A stretch of DNA of 64,000 nucleotides, taken from contig NZ_CP028897.1 of NCBI RefSeq assembly GCF_003072645.1, forward strand, positions 1,997,658 through 2,061,657, given 5' to 3'. The notes below the pieces were generated by a model. It did not search any database, had not been told where the DNA came from, and saw nothing but the letters and a program-made list of their open reading frames with translations. This DNA is from Dongshaea marina. GTDB taxonomy: Bacteria; Pseudomonadota; Gammaproteobacteria; Enterobacterales; Aeromonadaceae. Each line of letters opens with the position of its first letter. Position 1 is the stretch's first letter. Shown piece by piece: positions 38,393-47,498 of the stretch. A program made the translations under genes and the position numbers.

Positions 38393-39238
38393 TCAGCTTT
38401 CTGCCGGGCTGCTGTTGAGCTCAGTTTGCTGGATGTCTTGAATAAACTGCAGGGCAAAGGGGGAGATCAGGGTGTTAGCGACGGCAATACTGACTACCCT
38501 GAGTTGTTTCGGGGAGCGGATCTCAACCTGAGCGACCTGGACACCGACCACCCTGAACTGACTGGGCTCTCCCGGAAACTCATGCACCTGGATCAGCGGG
38601 CCTCCTGAGTCACCTTCAAAGGCGTGGCAATTGTGTTCAAGCAGGGCATTGCCTCGGTTTTTAATCAGGCTGCAACGCTTGGAGAGGCTCAGGACATAGG
38701 GGCGATCCTGGCGATAGCCTGCGAGTAACAGGTTATCTGAGCCATTTTTCAGCGGCGCCGTAGACAGTGGGATATAGCCAATCCAGCGCCCCAGAGGCTT
38801 GGCGAGCTCAAGCAGGGCCCAGTCATGGACCAGCTCACGAAACGGTGGATGCTCTTTAAAGTGATAGTCTTTCGAGCCGACCAGTTTTTTCCCCCGCGAG
38901 TGAGCCAAATGAGTATCGAGCTGGGCACCAGCCACAAAGTGGATTTCAGTGGCCGGGTAGAAACGATTTTTCCAGGGGTTCCATAGACAGTGCGCTGCCG
39001 TCAAAACCAGGGATTGGTGGATGAGCACGCCACTGCAGCGCCTTTGTCCGGCAACATTGATCTCACCGATACTACGCCAGGGTTTCATCGAGGCGTCGAT
39101 GGCATAGCGGCTCTCGGGATAGCTCTCTGGCAGTTGATCTCTTTTGGCGGCTTGACTGGCCTGAACGGAAAAGATCAGCCCAATTGCGCTGGCTGCCAGC
39201 GTTACTCTGAGCGTACTCATGAGCACGGAAAGATTCAC
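38393..39238 (-). CDS. secreted trypsin-like serine protease
   Basis: 281 residues. Signal peptide (STLRVTLAASAIGLIFSVQA) followed by an S1-type domain. The catalytic triad is visible: LVLTAAHCLWNPW (His), VHDWALLELAKPLG (Asp) and AFEGDSGGPLIQVHE (Ser). The two halves of the fold and three further cysteines are present. The GTG start at 39238 overlaps the mscS stop (GTGA), implying coupling; an ATG six codons later is an alternative. It acts in the periplasm or outside the cell. Confidence 0.88.
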   Translation of the reverse strand: MNLSVLMSTLRVTLAASAIGLIFSVQASQAAKRDQLPESYPESRYAIDASMKPWRSIGEINVAGQRRCSGVLIHQSLVLTAAHCLWNPWKNRFYPATEIHFVAGAQLDTHLAHSRGKKLVGSKDYHFKEHPPFRELVHDWALLELAKPLGRWIGYIPLSTAPLKNGSDNLLLAGYRQDRPYVLSLSKRCSLIKNRGNALLEHNCHAFEGDSGGPLIQVHEFPGEPSQFRVVGVQVAQVEIRSPKQLRVVSIAVANTLISPFALQFIQDIQQTELNSSPAES

Positions 39239-40068
39239 GCCGCAGGCTCCCGGGGATGAATCTTGATCTCCCGCTGCGGGAAGGGGATCTCAATCTTTTG
39301 CGCCTCAAGGGCCTGATGAATCGCCAGGTTCGCCTGGTAGCGGGTTTCAAAGAGCTTCTCGGTTTTGACCCAGCAGCGGATCCCAAGATCGATGCTGCTG
39401 TCGCCAAACTGATCTATTCCCACCAGGGGCTGGCGTTTTTGACTCAGATGCTCAAGGGTGCTGAGTGCCTGGCTAATCACAGCGATCGCCTGCTGTGGAT
39501 CGCTGTGATAGCTGATGCCAACGCTCAGCTCTAATACTGTATCTTGCTGGGAGTTATGCAGGATCTCCCCCATGATATGGCGGTTTGGAATGGTGATCAT
39601 CACCTCATCCTCATTACTGAGGATGGTAAAGGCAAGCCGCACCTCCCGCACTATGCCGCTGACCCCTTTGACCTGGATGGTATCCCCAACCACATAGGGG
39701 CGGGTGATGATGATATTGAGCCCTGCTCCATAATTGGAGAGTAGTCCCTGGACTGCCAAACCAGCTCCCAGTGAGAGTGCACCAACGGCTGCGATAAAGG
39801 GGGTGACGCTGATCCCTAATTTACCAAGGGCGATGATCACCACCATGGTGACCAGCAGCAGGCGGGTCACACTGGCGGTAAAATGGCTGAGGGTAATATC
39901 CAGCTGCTTACGCTGACACAGTGCAAAAACTGCGTTACCCGCTTTTCGGGCGATCAGGATCCCGATCACCAAAATAATAATGGCTCCCAGGAGCTGGAAG
40001 CTGTAGTTGGTCAGAAACTCAATGACCAGCTGATAGATCTCCTGAGCTTGTTTTAGTTCGACTGGCAT
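39235..40068 (-). CDS. mscS: small-conductance mechanosensitive channel, MscS family
   Basis: 277 residues, close to MscS (286). Three N-terminal membrane helices; the pore helix has AAVGALSLGAGLAVQGLLSN with the Gly/Ala packing of MscS TM3. GDTIQVKGVSGIVREVRLAF and TIPNRHIMGEILHN are the beta domain. It releases solutes on osmotic downshock. AAGGATGACAG precedes the ATG. Confidence 0.93.
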   Translation of the reverse strand: MPVELKQAQEIYQLVIEFLTNYSFQLLGAIIILVIGILIARKAGNAVFALCQRKQLDITLSHFTASVTRLLLVTMVVIIALGKLGISVTPFIAAVGALSLGAGLAVQGLLSNYGAGLNIIITRPYVVGDTIQVKGVSGIVREVRLAFTILSNEDEVMITIPNRHIMGEILHNSQQDTVLELSVGISYHSDPQQAIAVISQALSTLEHLSQKRQPLVGIDQFGDSSIDLGIRCWVKTEKLFETRYQANLAIHQALEAQKIEIPFPQREIKIHPREPAA

Positions 40069-40087
40069 CTGTCATCCTTGAAATCAG

Positions 40088-40123
40088 AAATTAAGCGCAT
40101 CTTTATAATAATGCGCTTAATTT
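40088..40123. terminator. terminator downstream of the DMT transporter
   Basis: A 13-bp perfect inverted repeat (AAATTAAGCGCAT / ATGCGCTTAATTT) with a 10-nt loop lies past the stop of the leftward transporter gene and before mscS. Confidence 0.65.
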
Positions 40124-40183
40124 GAGTGATTGTCAGGGAGTCAGATTAACCGTTAGATCAGAGCTCTTGCCCGGATTCAGATC

Positions 40184-41248
40184 TCAGGTGACCACTTGCT
40201 CCGAGCCGTGCTCCAGGGGACGATTCTCTTTTTGGCTGGCTTCCTGGCGGGAGGTATATAGGGTGTGGTAGATGACTCCACTCATCACCATCAGGGTTGG
40301 GATCAGCTGTATTTTGATCCCCTGGAGCAGCTCGGCAAAGCCATAACGACCAAATCCATAATAGATCAGAAGACTACTCAGGGCTGTGATAACGGGACCA
40401 AACTGCATCACAATCGAGTTGAAGGCGGAGCGATGGGTCACGCTAAACGCCATCACCAGGAAAAGATAGCCCAGCAGATAGTTCAGCAGAAGATACAGCC
40501 CCCAGAAGATGAGACCACTTTCCATGCTGATAAGGGTGCTGTGGCTCTGATCCATGCCTCCCTGAGCAAGAGTTGAGATAAATGTGCTCAGGTAGCTGTG
40601 AGCAATGGCCTCGGGGTGACAGAGGGCACTGGCGATCAGGGCGAGGATTGCCAGGGGGGCGGCGAACACAAAGCGGATCAGGATCACCTCTTTAAAATCG
40701 AAATCATGGCCTAAAACACCCGAGTAGATATTGGCGGCGCCAAACAACATGCCTGAGATACCGATATAGATGATTGAGACATTAAAGACATACTGGCTGC
40801 TGCCACTGACAAGTCCCAGGGCGATGACACCGCAGAGCACCAGGGCCGAGGCAATTCCATCCGGGAGGGTAAAACGGTTGCGAAACAGGATCACACCAAG
40901 CAGGAGTGCTGCGATAAGATCCAGCTGCTGGGCTACGATATTAAAGGATGAGTTGACCCCCGAGCCATCGATCCAGGGCAGGGACCAGCCATACTGAACC
41001 AGGATCACCGAGACGAAGGTTCCCAGGGTTCCGGTGATGATGCTCGGAGCTAGGTGGCGCTTTTTAAATTTTTTGAGCAGGGTGGGCAACCGGCCATTGG
41101 CGATGAAATACCCGCCGTATAGCAGAGTCACCAGCAATACATTGATGGCGGTAAAAGGCAGGCTGAACCAGATTTGGGACACAGGGATAAATGCCAGCAG
41201 TGACAGGCCAATCCCAAAAAGACAAGCAGTTAAAAATGGAAAGATCAC
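40184..41248 (-). CDS. DMT-superfamily transporter (EamA-like)
   Basis: 354 residues with ten hydrophobic helices in two five-helix halves. IITGTLGTFVSVILVQYGWS, NSSFNIVAQQLDLIAALLLG and MAFSVTHRSAFNSIVMQFGP recall drug/metabolite transporters. The start is a GTG with AGGTGA 4 nt upstream. Substrate unknown. The second half has a long loop (CHPEAIAHSYLSTFISTLAQ) not usual for the family, so the assignment is moderate. Confidence 0.7.
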   Translation of the reverse strand: MIFPFLTACLFGIGLSLLAFIPVSQIWFSLPFTAINVLLVTLLYGGYFIANGRLPTLLKKFKKRHLAPSIITGTLGTFVSVILVQYGWSLPWIDGSGVNSSFNIVAQQLDLIAALLLGVILFRNRFTLPDGIASALVLCGVIALGLVSGSSQYVFNVSIIYIGISGMLFGAANIYSGVLGHDFDFKEVILIRFVFAAPLAILALIASALCHPEAIAHSYLSTFISTLAQGGMDQSHSTLISMESGLIFWGLYLLLNYLLGYLFLVMAFSVTHRSAFNSIVMQFGPVITALSSLLIYYGFGRYGFAELLQGIKIQLIPTLMVMSGVIYHTLYTSRQEASQKENRPLEHGSEQVVT

Positions 41249-41339
41249 GATTTCACCTGGATATGTTGGCTCTTTTTAACCGGCCGTCGAAGACACATCA
41301 CGGCTCTCTGAGAGCTAAGTCGGGAAAATATAGCATATT

Positions 41340-41910
41340 TGCCGCCGGCCAGCACCGGCACTTGCAGTCAAGCTGTAGATTTAGCCGCGCGCCGCACAAT
41401 CAAAGGTTCGCTTTTGGTACAAAGCTGACTTATCTCTTTGTCCTTCGGGCAGGGTTTTGTGCCTGCGGCACATTGCCCGCTGCCGAGCGGCGGCGGGGAA
41501 AGGGTATTGCTTGTCCAATACCCTCTTCACTCCCAAGGACACCCTGGTATTTGCTTCATCCTCATGCTTCATCAGATTCACTAACGGACAGACAGAACGT
41601 CCCTGTTCTGGCTGCCCTTCAATCACATCCATGTGATTGATACGTTCATCAACAATAAAACATTCGGCGCAAATAGACGGGGCACTAAATCCCCGTTAGC
41701 GAGCGCACCTTCTTGCCTGTCGCCGGTCAGCACCGGCATTTGCAGCGAAGCTGCAGATTAGCTGTGCGCAGCACAATCAAAAGTTCGCTTCTGGTACAAG
41801 CGAACCCGGATAGTTGGACCAGCAGTCAGCTTTTTGTTCCTGTGGCACAACTGTCAGGCCGCGGATGCTGCACAAGGATGTGCGAATGTAGCGGTAGTCA
41901 TGGATGGCGT
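41340..41910 (-). repeat. dispersed non-coding repeat, copy D with partial tandem unit
   Basis: An inverted copy. The hairpin at 41502-41523 and TGTGCC-GCA-GGCACA (read leftward) at 41458-41472 are conserved, with CGGGGATTTAGTGCCCCGTC and GGCGCAAATAGACG near 41660-41700. The flank 41341-41440 (GGCCAGCACCGGCA, CAGTCAAGCTG, CGCACAATCAAAGGTTCGCT) recurs at 41713-41800 (GGTCAGCACCGGCA, CAGCGAAGCTG, CAGCACAATCAAAAGTTCGC), so a second partial unit follows. Confidence 0.78.
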
Positions 41911-41913
41911 AAG

Positions 41914-43074
41914 CTACCTGCGGGTCAGCCCGTAATAGCAAGCGGCTGCAATGGCGCTCAAACCGAGCATCACTCCCGCCAGGGGAATAAATGTATCGGT
42001 ACCGACGCAGGTGGCGATCATGGTTCCGCTAAAGGCGCTGAGCATCTGGATCATGCCTGCCAGACCAGCAACTCTTCCTCCCCATGTTTTTGGAAAGGGC
42101 AGGAACATGGCGCTGGTGGTGTTTGAAAACAGAAGTCCTGCGCCCGAGCCAAACAGGGCTAAAGGGATCAGCAGAGCTGGCAGTGATTGTGTATTGGGCA
42201 GGCTTATCGCCAGCAAGGCGATCGGGGCCAGATTAATAAAAATCAGGGCTATGCCGTTTAACTGGTGCAGAGTGAGCCTTCCAATGAGCAATGAATTGGC
42301 AATTTTTGCCAGTAGTATGGTTGCACTGAGGCTAAGAGTGAACCATCCATAGCTGACTGCGTTCAACTGAAACTGTTTATGGAGCACAAAAGGGCTGATC
42401 GAAAAGAACACCATGGCACCGCTAAAGGCCAGAGACTTAGCGAGGGCGTTGGCAACAAACTGCCTATGGGAGAGGATCTGATGATAACTATGCCGCAGCT
42501 CAGCCCAACCAGCGCTAGCGAGGTTGGGCTGGGTTGATGGATCATCTTTCATCCAGGTGAGTGCGAATAATACCAACAGTGAGTAGCAGAAGATCAGGGT
42601 AAATATCAGTTGCCATCCATACAAGTGGCTGATGTATCCGCCAATAATAGGAGCGAGCAGTGGCCCTAAGCCGAAAATAACTGACAGTAGCGAAGCGGTT
42701 CTGGCAAAGCGCTGATCTCTGGCGATAGCGGGGACGGCGACACTGATTGCGGAAAAACCAGTCCCCTGGAGAAAACGTCCGAGGTTTAGTATCCACAGCT
42801 TGGTTGCTACAGCCGATAGCAGGGCACCAAAGCATCCCAGCCACAGCACCCTTAGCGCCCCCCGCCTTTTACCAAACCGGTCCAGCAGTGGCCCATAGAG
42901 CAGTTGTCCCATCGCAAAGGCGATGAGATAGAGGCTGATACTTAGCTGTACCGAGCTGGGTTCAGCCGAGAAGGATTGGCTAATTTGCGGCAGACTGGGA
43001 ACATACATATCGGTTGCAGCTGACCCGAGCAACCCCATAAAGATCAATAGAGTACATAACGCAGGATAGGACAT
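41914..43074 (-). CDS. Bcr/CflA-type multidrug efflux transporter (MFS)
   Basis: 386 residues, twelve hydrophobic helices. LLGSAATDMYVPSLPQIS is the Bcr/CflA N-terminal signature, YGPLLDRFGKRRGALRVLWL is the MFS loop 2-3 motif, and VIFGLGPLLAPIIGGYISHL matches motif C of drug:H+ antiporters. GGGGAG precedes the ATG. It probably exports hydrophobic drugs. Confidence 0.9.
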   Translation of the reverse strand: MSYPALCTLLIFMGLLGSAATDMYVPSLPQISQSFSAEPSSVQLSISLYLIAFAMGQLLYGPLLDRFGKRRGALRVLWLGCFGALLSAVATKLWILNLGRFLQGTGFSAISVAVPAIARDQRFARTASLLSVIFGLGPLLAPIIGGYISHLYGWQLIFTLIFCYSLLVLFALTWMKDDPSTQPNLASAGWAELRHSYHQILSHRQFVANALAKSLAFSGAMVFFSISPFVLHKQFQLNAVSYGWFTLSLSATILLAKIANSLLIGRLTLHQLNGIALIFINLAPIALLAISLPNTQSLPALLIPLALFGSGAGLLFSNTTSAMFLPFPKTWGGRVAGLAGMIQMLSAFSGTMIATCVGTDTFIPLAGVMLGLSAIAAACYYGLTRR

Positions 43075-43398
43075 GGAAAACTCCCCTGGTTTGTAAAAAC
43101 AATCCCTTCCCTATGTTTTTATCCAAAGAAGTTACTGGTGGTGAGTTCGACCCTTGCTCGCGTGGAGCTTTCCCGATGGAAGGGGGAGGCGCAGGGTTCG
43201 CTTCAATGATCCTACGTTTTCGGTTCAGACCCGTCAATTGTGAGTGAATACTTCGTATGGGTCTGATTCTGAGGACTCTGCCAGATATGTTAGATTAGAA
43301 CGATGCCTATATCCGTTAGCGACTTAGCTGTGTAAGATTCATAAGCTGTTAAAAAATATAGGTTTTATCTATGTCGGCTTTTTGCGACAGACCCTGCC
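43075..43398. other. intergenic, upstream of the MFS gene
   Basis: A 320-nt stretch without a recognised gene. It would be the leader of the leftward MFS gene if transcription starts beyond the terminator-like hairpin at 43399-43425. Confidence 0.4.
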
Positions 43399-43425
43399 AA
43401 AAAAAATGCGTCAATATTTGACGCA
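43399..43425 (-). terminator. orphan intrinsic terminator on the minus strand
   Basis: Read leftward, TGCGTCAA-ATA-TTGACGCA is a perfect 8-bp stem followed directly by eight T. No leftward gene lies between it and the AraC-type gene about 2.9 kb away, so it may end a small RNA or act as an attenuator in the long MFS leader. Confidence 0.7.
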
Positions 43426-43555
43426 ACCTGTTGTTAGTATTTCATCCTGAGAAGTGCAACCAAGAAAGATATGTGGATATCGCCTTTGATGATGATAGAT
43501 AGAGCCCATAACTTTCTTAACTGTTTAGTCGTTCTTATGATTGGGTGAGGCCGTT

Positions 43556-43816
43556 ATGAGTAAAGTAAGAAATAAGCTGTTGATGACTTTGCGTACTTAT
43601 GATCAATGGATGACCTCAAAAGAGTTATCTGAGAAATCCGGTGTGTCCGAGAATAGCATCCACTGTGCGTTTGCCTGCTTAGACTCAGATAACGTGATGT
43701 ATAAGCTTAATGCCCAGGGGGCTCGCTTGTATCGCTATAAGAACAATCAGTATTTCTGGAGTATGGCACTGAATTTTCCAATTCCAACCATGACACGCCA
43801 ACAGGCATGGGGATAA
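43556..43816 (+). CDS. small winged-helix-like protein, 86 aa
   Basis: NKLLMTLRTYDQWMTSKELS, EKSGVSENSIHCAFACLDSD and NVMYKLNAQGARLYRYKNNQ suggest a compact winged helix-turn-helix for DNA binding. TGAGG lies 8 nt before ATG 43556; an upstream TTG is less likely. Family not recognised. It stands at the left end of the AT-richer accessory block. Confidence 0.6.
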   Translation: MSKVRNKLLMTLRTYDQWMTSKELSEKSGVSENSIHCAFACLDSDNVMYKLNAQGARLYRYKNNQYFWSMALNFPIPTMTRQQAWG

Positions 43817-44296
43817 GTCGCTACTTTTTGATGCCCATGGATATAGTGACACCAAACCCTGTTAATGATGTTGGTCTTGCATGCCCGGGATAGCTGAGCA
43901 TAATGATGCTAAAAAGCATAAATTGAAACTTAAAATGAGCCTAGGCATGTTACCTTTATCATGGGATAAGCTAGTTTTAATTTATTAAACGATATAATTT
44001 GTCGTGCGAATTATTTGCTTTTTTGAACTGGATTGACTTGAGTCCTGATCACTCTAACAATTAACCCTGATGAATGGTTATAGATGTTTTTCATCCTGAC
44101 ATGAGCCGCCTTTTTGAGGTGCCGTGGCTCTATCAATTACTATTTTTCATGGTTTAGAGTAGTGGACTGTTATTTAATTAAACTGAATGCTGAGTAAGTT
44201 ATTTAAATGAATAGTCAAACTATCCAGGTTTTTTATCTGTGCGCTCCTTATTATCTGGATAGCTCTACTCTCTAAAGTCTTTTTGGAGAGATTCCA
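43817..44296. other. AT-rich intergenic
   Basis: 480 nt before the secreted-enzyme gene. No coding frame or clear repeat; likely contains the promoter of the next gene. GGAGAG lies near its end, just before the ATG of that gene. Confidence 0.4.
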
Positions 44297-46170
44297 ATGC
44301 AAGTCAAAAAGTTAGTGGGTTTGTTAGGTTTAGTGGGGGCCATGACGGTCACTCCTTTCTATGCCACGGCTTCTGGAGCTGCGGCCCTGATGCCAGTTAA
44401 TAATCATGCAACCAAGCCTCAGGATGTGATGTATTACCAAAATGCCACATCGAAAACCATTACCCTGATGAACCACTCCAATAAAGTCATCTATCCGGTA
44501 TTGGTTGGGGCAAACTCCAATTCGAAATATGACCGCCACGATCCTGAAAATCAGGCGTACCGTGCATATGTGGGTTACCAGGAAAATGGCAGGAACTACC
44601 TTGGCTTAAAGCCAGGAACAGTGGTGAAAATTCCAGTGCCCCAGGCCTTTTGGGATTCCGGGAGGATGGAGTTATTAGATGCTAATCCAGTGTCATCCAA
44701 AGATAGTAATACATTTACTTATAAGGTGGATGCAACACGTTTTGCTCAGCCCATTAGCAAAACTGCATCCATGACACTGAAAAGTGGGGAAACTCTGCAG
44801 GGCAGTGATGGGGTGCTGATGCTCTATCACTCACCGGTTCCTCAGGCGATGGGACTGGATGCACCGAGTCAGCTGATTGAGTTTACCTATCGCGATCCCT
44901 CACTGGCAGGCCCCGGGGCTCCTGCGTCAGAGACCCATAACCTGATCAACTATGATGTTTCCTACGTGGACCATATGTATCTGCCGGTAGCGATGGAGGC
45001 TCAATCTCCGAGCGGGAGTGCCCAGGTTGGATACATAGGCACCGGGATCAGTGTCGATAAGATGCAAAATGCAATCAAAGAGTTTGCTGATAATAGTGGC
45101 GATATTCTGGGGATTACTTTGATGGCAATGGCTGGCCAGAATTTTACATGCCGGCAGGTTTGACCCAAAGCGTGAAGATCCCGGGAGCCTATAACCTGTT
45201 TGCCCTCAATGGTCCGGCGTCAACTTATGATTCCAGCGAAAAGATGCTGGCAACCGGCACCCAGATGGGTGACCAGATCCAGGCTCAAAAGCTGACCTCT
45301 CTGTGGTTCTCCTGGGTTGCTTATTACCAGAAGAGCTCTGGTGCACCTCAGATCCCGGGGCAGGATCAGGTACAACTGAGCCCATTGAGCATCACGCGTG
45401 CAGAAAAGAGCAAGGCAGATGGGTTTGCCAAAGTCGTTTACAATGTGGTTGCTAACTTCCGTCAGGCGTTCCCCAAGGCAACCCCTGAGCAACTTATCGA
45501 AAATATTGTCGGTTTCTATCTGCCAACCGATAGAAAAACCACTCAAACCCGCGCTCAGCTAACCGAACAGGTGAAATCCCTGCTGCGTGGAGTACCGGAT
45601 TACACCAAGACTCCCGATGATAAAAGCTGGTATCCGGATCCGAGCCAGGATGATTCAGCCAAATACAACCTGGACCCCTTTGTCTGGTTTGCCCATATCA
45701 AACTTGGGATGACAGGCTATGGCTTCTCGATTGATGATGATACCGCCGATGTGGGGGTTAATGGAGCCGAGAATCTGTATGTGAGTATCGGTAGTTTAGC
45801 GGGCCTTCCTAATCAGGATCCCTATGACAGAGGGCCTCAGCCCGGACCATAACCTTCGCCTTCTAAGGTGAATCTCACCTTTGCACCGGGCTGGCAAGGG
45901 GGAAGTTACTCCATCCGTGGCTGTGGGGTGACGGGGAGTGCGATAACCAGTACCACCTATGGGTTGAAACCGACTGCGGATGATGCTTGTCAGCTTACAC
46001 TGAGTGATAGCAGTCACAGCTACCAGTATCAGCTGAGCTTTAGTCATGGCAGGATTAACTCAGTCACAACTCCAGAGAGTCAAGATCCCAACCATCATGG
46101 GGTGAACTTCTTACAACCCCACGGCGGAAATATTAGCGTCCCAGTGCCAAGCGCTATTTTTGGCAGCTAG
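44297..46170 (+). pseudogene. secreted GH64/thaumatin-like protein, frameshift and in-frame stop
   Basis: Signal peptide (VGLLGLVGAMTVTPFYATAS), then a beta-rich domain with KTITLMNHSNKVIYPVLVGA, RNYLGLKPGTVVKIPVP, GVLMLYHSPVPQAMGLDAPS and LINYDVSYVDHMYLPVAME. The order resembles GH64 beta-1,3-glucanases and thaumatin-like folds, but the match is by pattern only. One base is missing near 45130: one added G gives LMAMGWPEFYMPAGLTQS. A TAA at 45850-45852 follows GPQPGP; the same frame then continues with PSPSKVNLTFAPGWQGG and a cysteine-paired domain (RGCGVTGS, DACQLTLS) to 46170, where a terminator follows. Full length would be about 624 residues. Confidence 0.6.
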
Positions 46171-46190
46171 TTTTGGATCAGGATGAGAAT

Positions 46191-46215
46191 AAAGGGCTGC
46201 ACTTCAGCCCTTTTT
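46191..46215 (+). terminator. terminator of the GH64-like gene
   Basis: AAAGGGCTG / CAGCCCTTT, 5-nt loop, then TTTTT. It sits 20 nt past the far end of the third segment of the preceding gene, supporting one transcript through the in-frame stop. Confidence 0.88.
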
Positions 46216-46283
46216 ATGCGTCTCAACAATTCCTATCTATCGATTGTTGATCAATTCTTACCCTTGAATCGAGGCAATGGCGA

Positions 46284-47072
46284 CTAGCGCCATAATTTGG
46301 CATATTGCTCCGGCGTCATTCCAGCATATTTACGGAACATGGCGATAAAGGCTGAAGGTGAAGTATAACCGACATCGAAGGCGAGTTGCTGAATGGATAT
46401 TGGATCGCGCTTGAGCCGGTCCAATGCGTGAATGAACCGACATCTTTGGCGCCACTCACTAAATGTCAGGTTGAGCTCTTTTTTAAATCGCCGGGCCAAA
46501 GTCCTCTCTGTGGTGAAAAGCTTCTCAGCCCAATCATCAAGGGAGGCTTCATCCCCGGGGTATCGATTCAAATGTTCAATGATGGGTTGAAGATATCGGT
46601 CACAGCTGGTTGGCAGATAAGTTCTCATCAAAGGGGCTTGAATCAACTGTTCGATTAACACCTCTGACAATCTTAATTGAGATGCATTCCAGATCTCTGT
46701 AATACCAGATGCGATAAAATGATTGATAACCGCTTTGAGCAGGGGAGGGATAGCCTTAACGCATGGGTGATCCGGTAAGCCCTGGACGGAGGGACTCACT
46801 TTAAGGATACACATTTGGTTGACATTTTTAGTGGCACAGGAATGCTCAGTCTGTTGTGGAACCCAGATCGCATTATCCCTGGGTGCAATCAGGTGCTGGC
46901 CATTGGTTTTGACTTCAGCAATACCCTCATCAATCAATACTAAATGTGCGTAGTTATGGGAGTGGCTTTTGTAAGCATGATCAGCTTGACAATTCTGGTA
47001 TGTAAAACTTATCTGTGACTCCAGATTATTCAGGTCGGCTATGTCATTCATAGGTTGTCTATTAAAAGGCAT
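46284..47072 (-). CDS. AraC-family transcriptional regulator
   Basis: About 262 residues. The N-terminal cupin part has HSHNYAHLVLIDEGIAEVKT and NAIWVPQQTEHSCATKN; the C-terminal pair of helix-turn-helix motifs has LDDWAEKLFTTERTLARRFK and IQQLAFDVGYTSPSAFIAMF with the closing AGMTPEQY. It probably controls nearby carbohydrate genes, though the target is unproven. The start is uncertain; ATG 47072 was chosen and no strong ribosome site was seen. The IS21 element lies upstream of it. Confidence 0.88.
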   Translation of the reverse strand: MPFNRQPMNDIADLNNLESQISFTYQNCQADHAYKSHSHNYAHLVLIDEGIAEVKTNGQHLIAPRDNAIWVPQQTEHSCATKNVNQMCILKVSPSVQGLPDHPCVKAIPPLLKAVINHFIASGITEIWNASQLRLSEVLIEQLIQAPLMRTYLPTSCDRYLQPIIEHLNRYPGDEASLDDWAEKLFTTERTLARRFKKELNLTFSEWRQRCRFIHALDRLKRDPISIQQLAFDVGYTSPSAFIAMFRKYAGMTPEQYAKLWR

Positions 47073-47282
47073 CAGGTGTCGAGTTGAGAATATAGGGCAA
47101 AAGTATACTGTGTGAAAATAGCTCCACAAATTATGGACAGGGAGTTCGACTATAGGATGTGAGATCTAACCTGAATCGAAAGTTATTTATATTATCGAAA
47201 GCATATGGGAAGAATTGTCTATTTCCATGTGTCAATTCATGCTTTTTCTTCTTTTTAATCAGCTTGCGTTTTTTGGTCCATC

Positions 47283-47374
47283 GCGATCACCCAATAAGAT
47301 CGATAGCGATCACTGAATAATATCGATCGCGATCGCTCAATAATATCGATGGCGATCACTTTTGAGTTTTATAT
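47283..47374 (+). repeat. four 23-bp iterated units at the IS21 left end
   Basis: GCGATCAC-type cores lie at 47283, 47306, 47329 and 47352, exactly 23 bp apart, each followed by a CAATAATATCGAT-like linker. Inverted GTGATCG cores recur at 47391 and, at the right end, at 49844 and 49866. Multiple transposase-binding repeats are usual at IS21 ends. Confidence 0.8.
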
Positions 47375-47498
47375 TATTGGGTGATCGGCATGAATATTAT
47401 GCAGTCCCGACCGAAATGTTATTCATTTCAACTCCCGTTTCGCAGGTGTTTTTTTAACCGGCTATGCTCTCTGTTTGACCTCGAGCGGAGAGCCAGCC

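Noticed and set aside
47283-47374. Regular 23-bp repeats as a CRISPR array or replication iterons
   Set aside because: There are only four units with no spacers and no cas or rep genes; they lie inside the end of an IS21 element with inverted copies at its other end.
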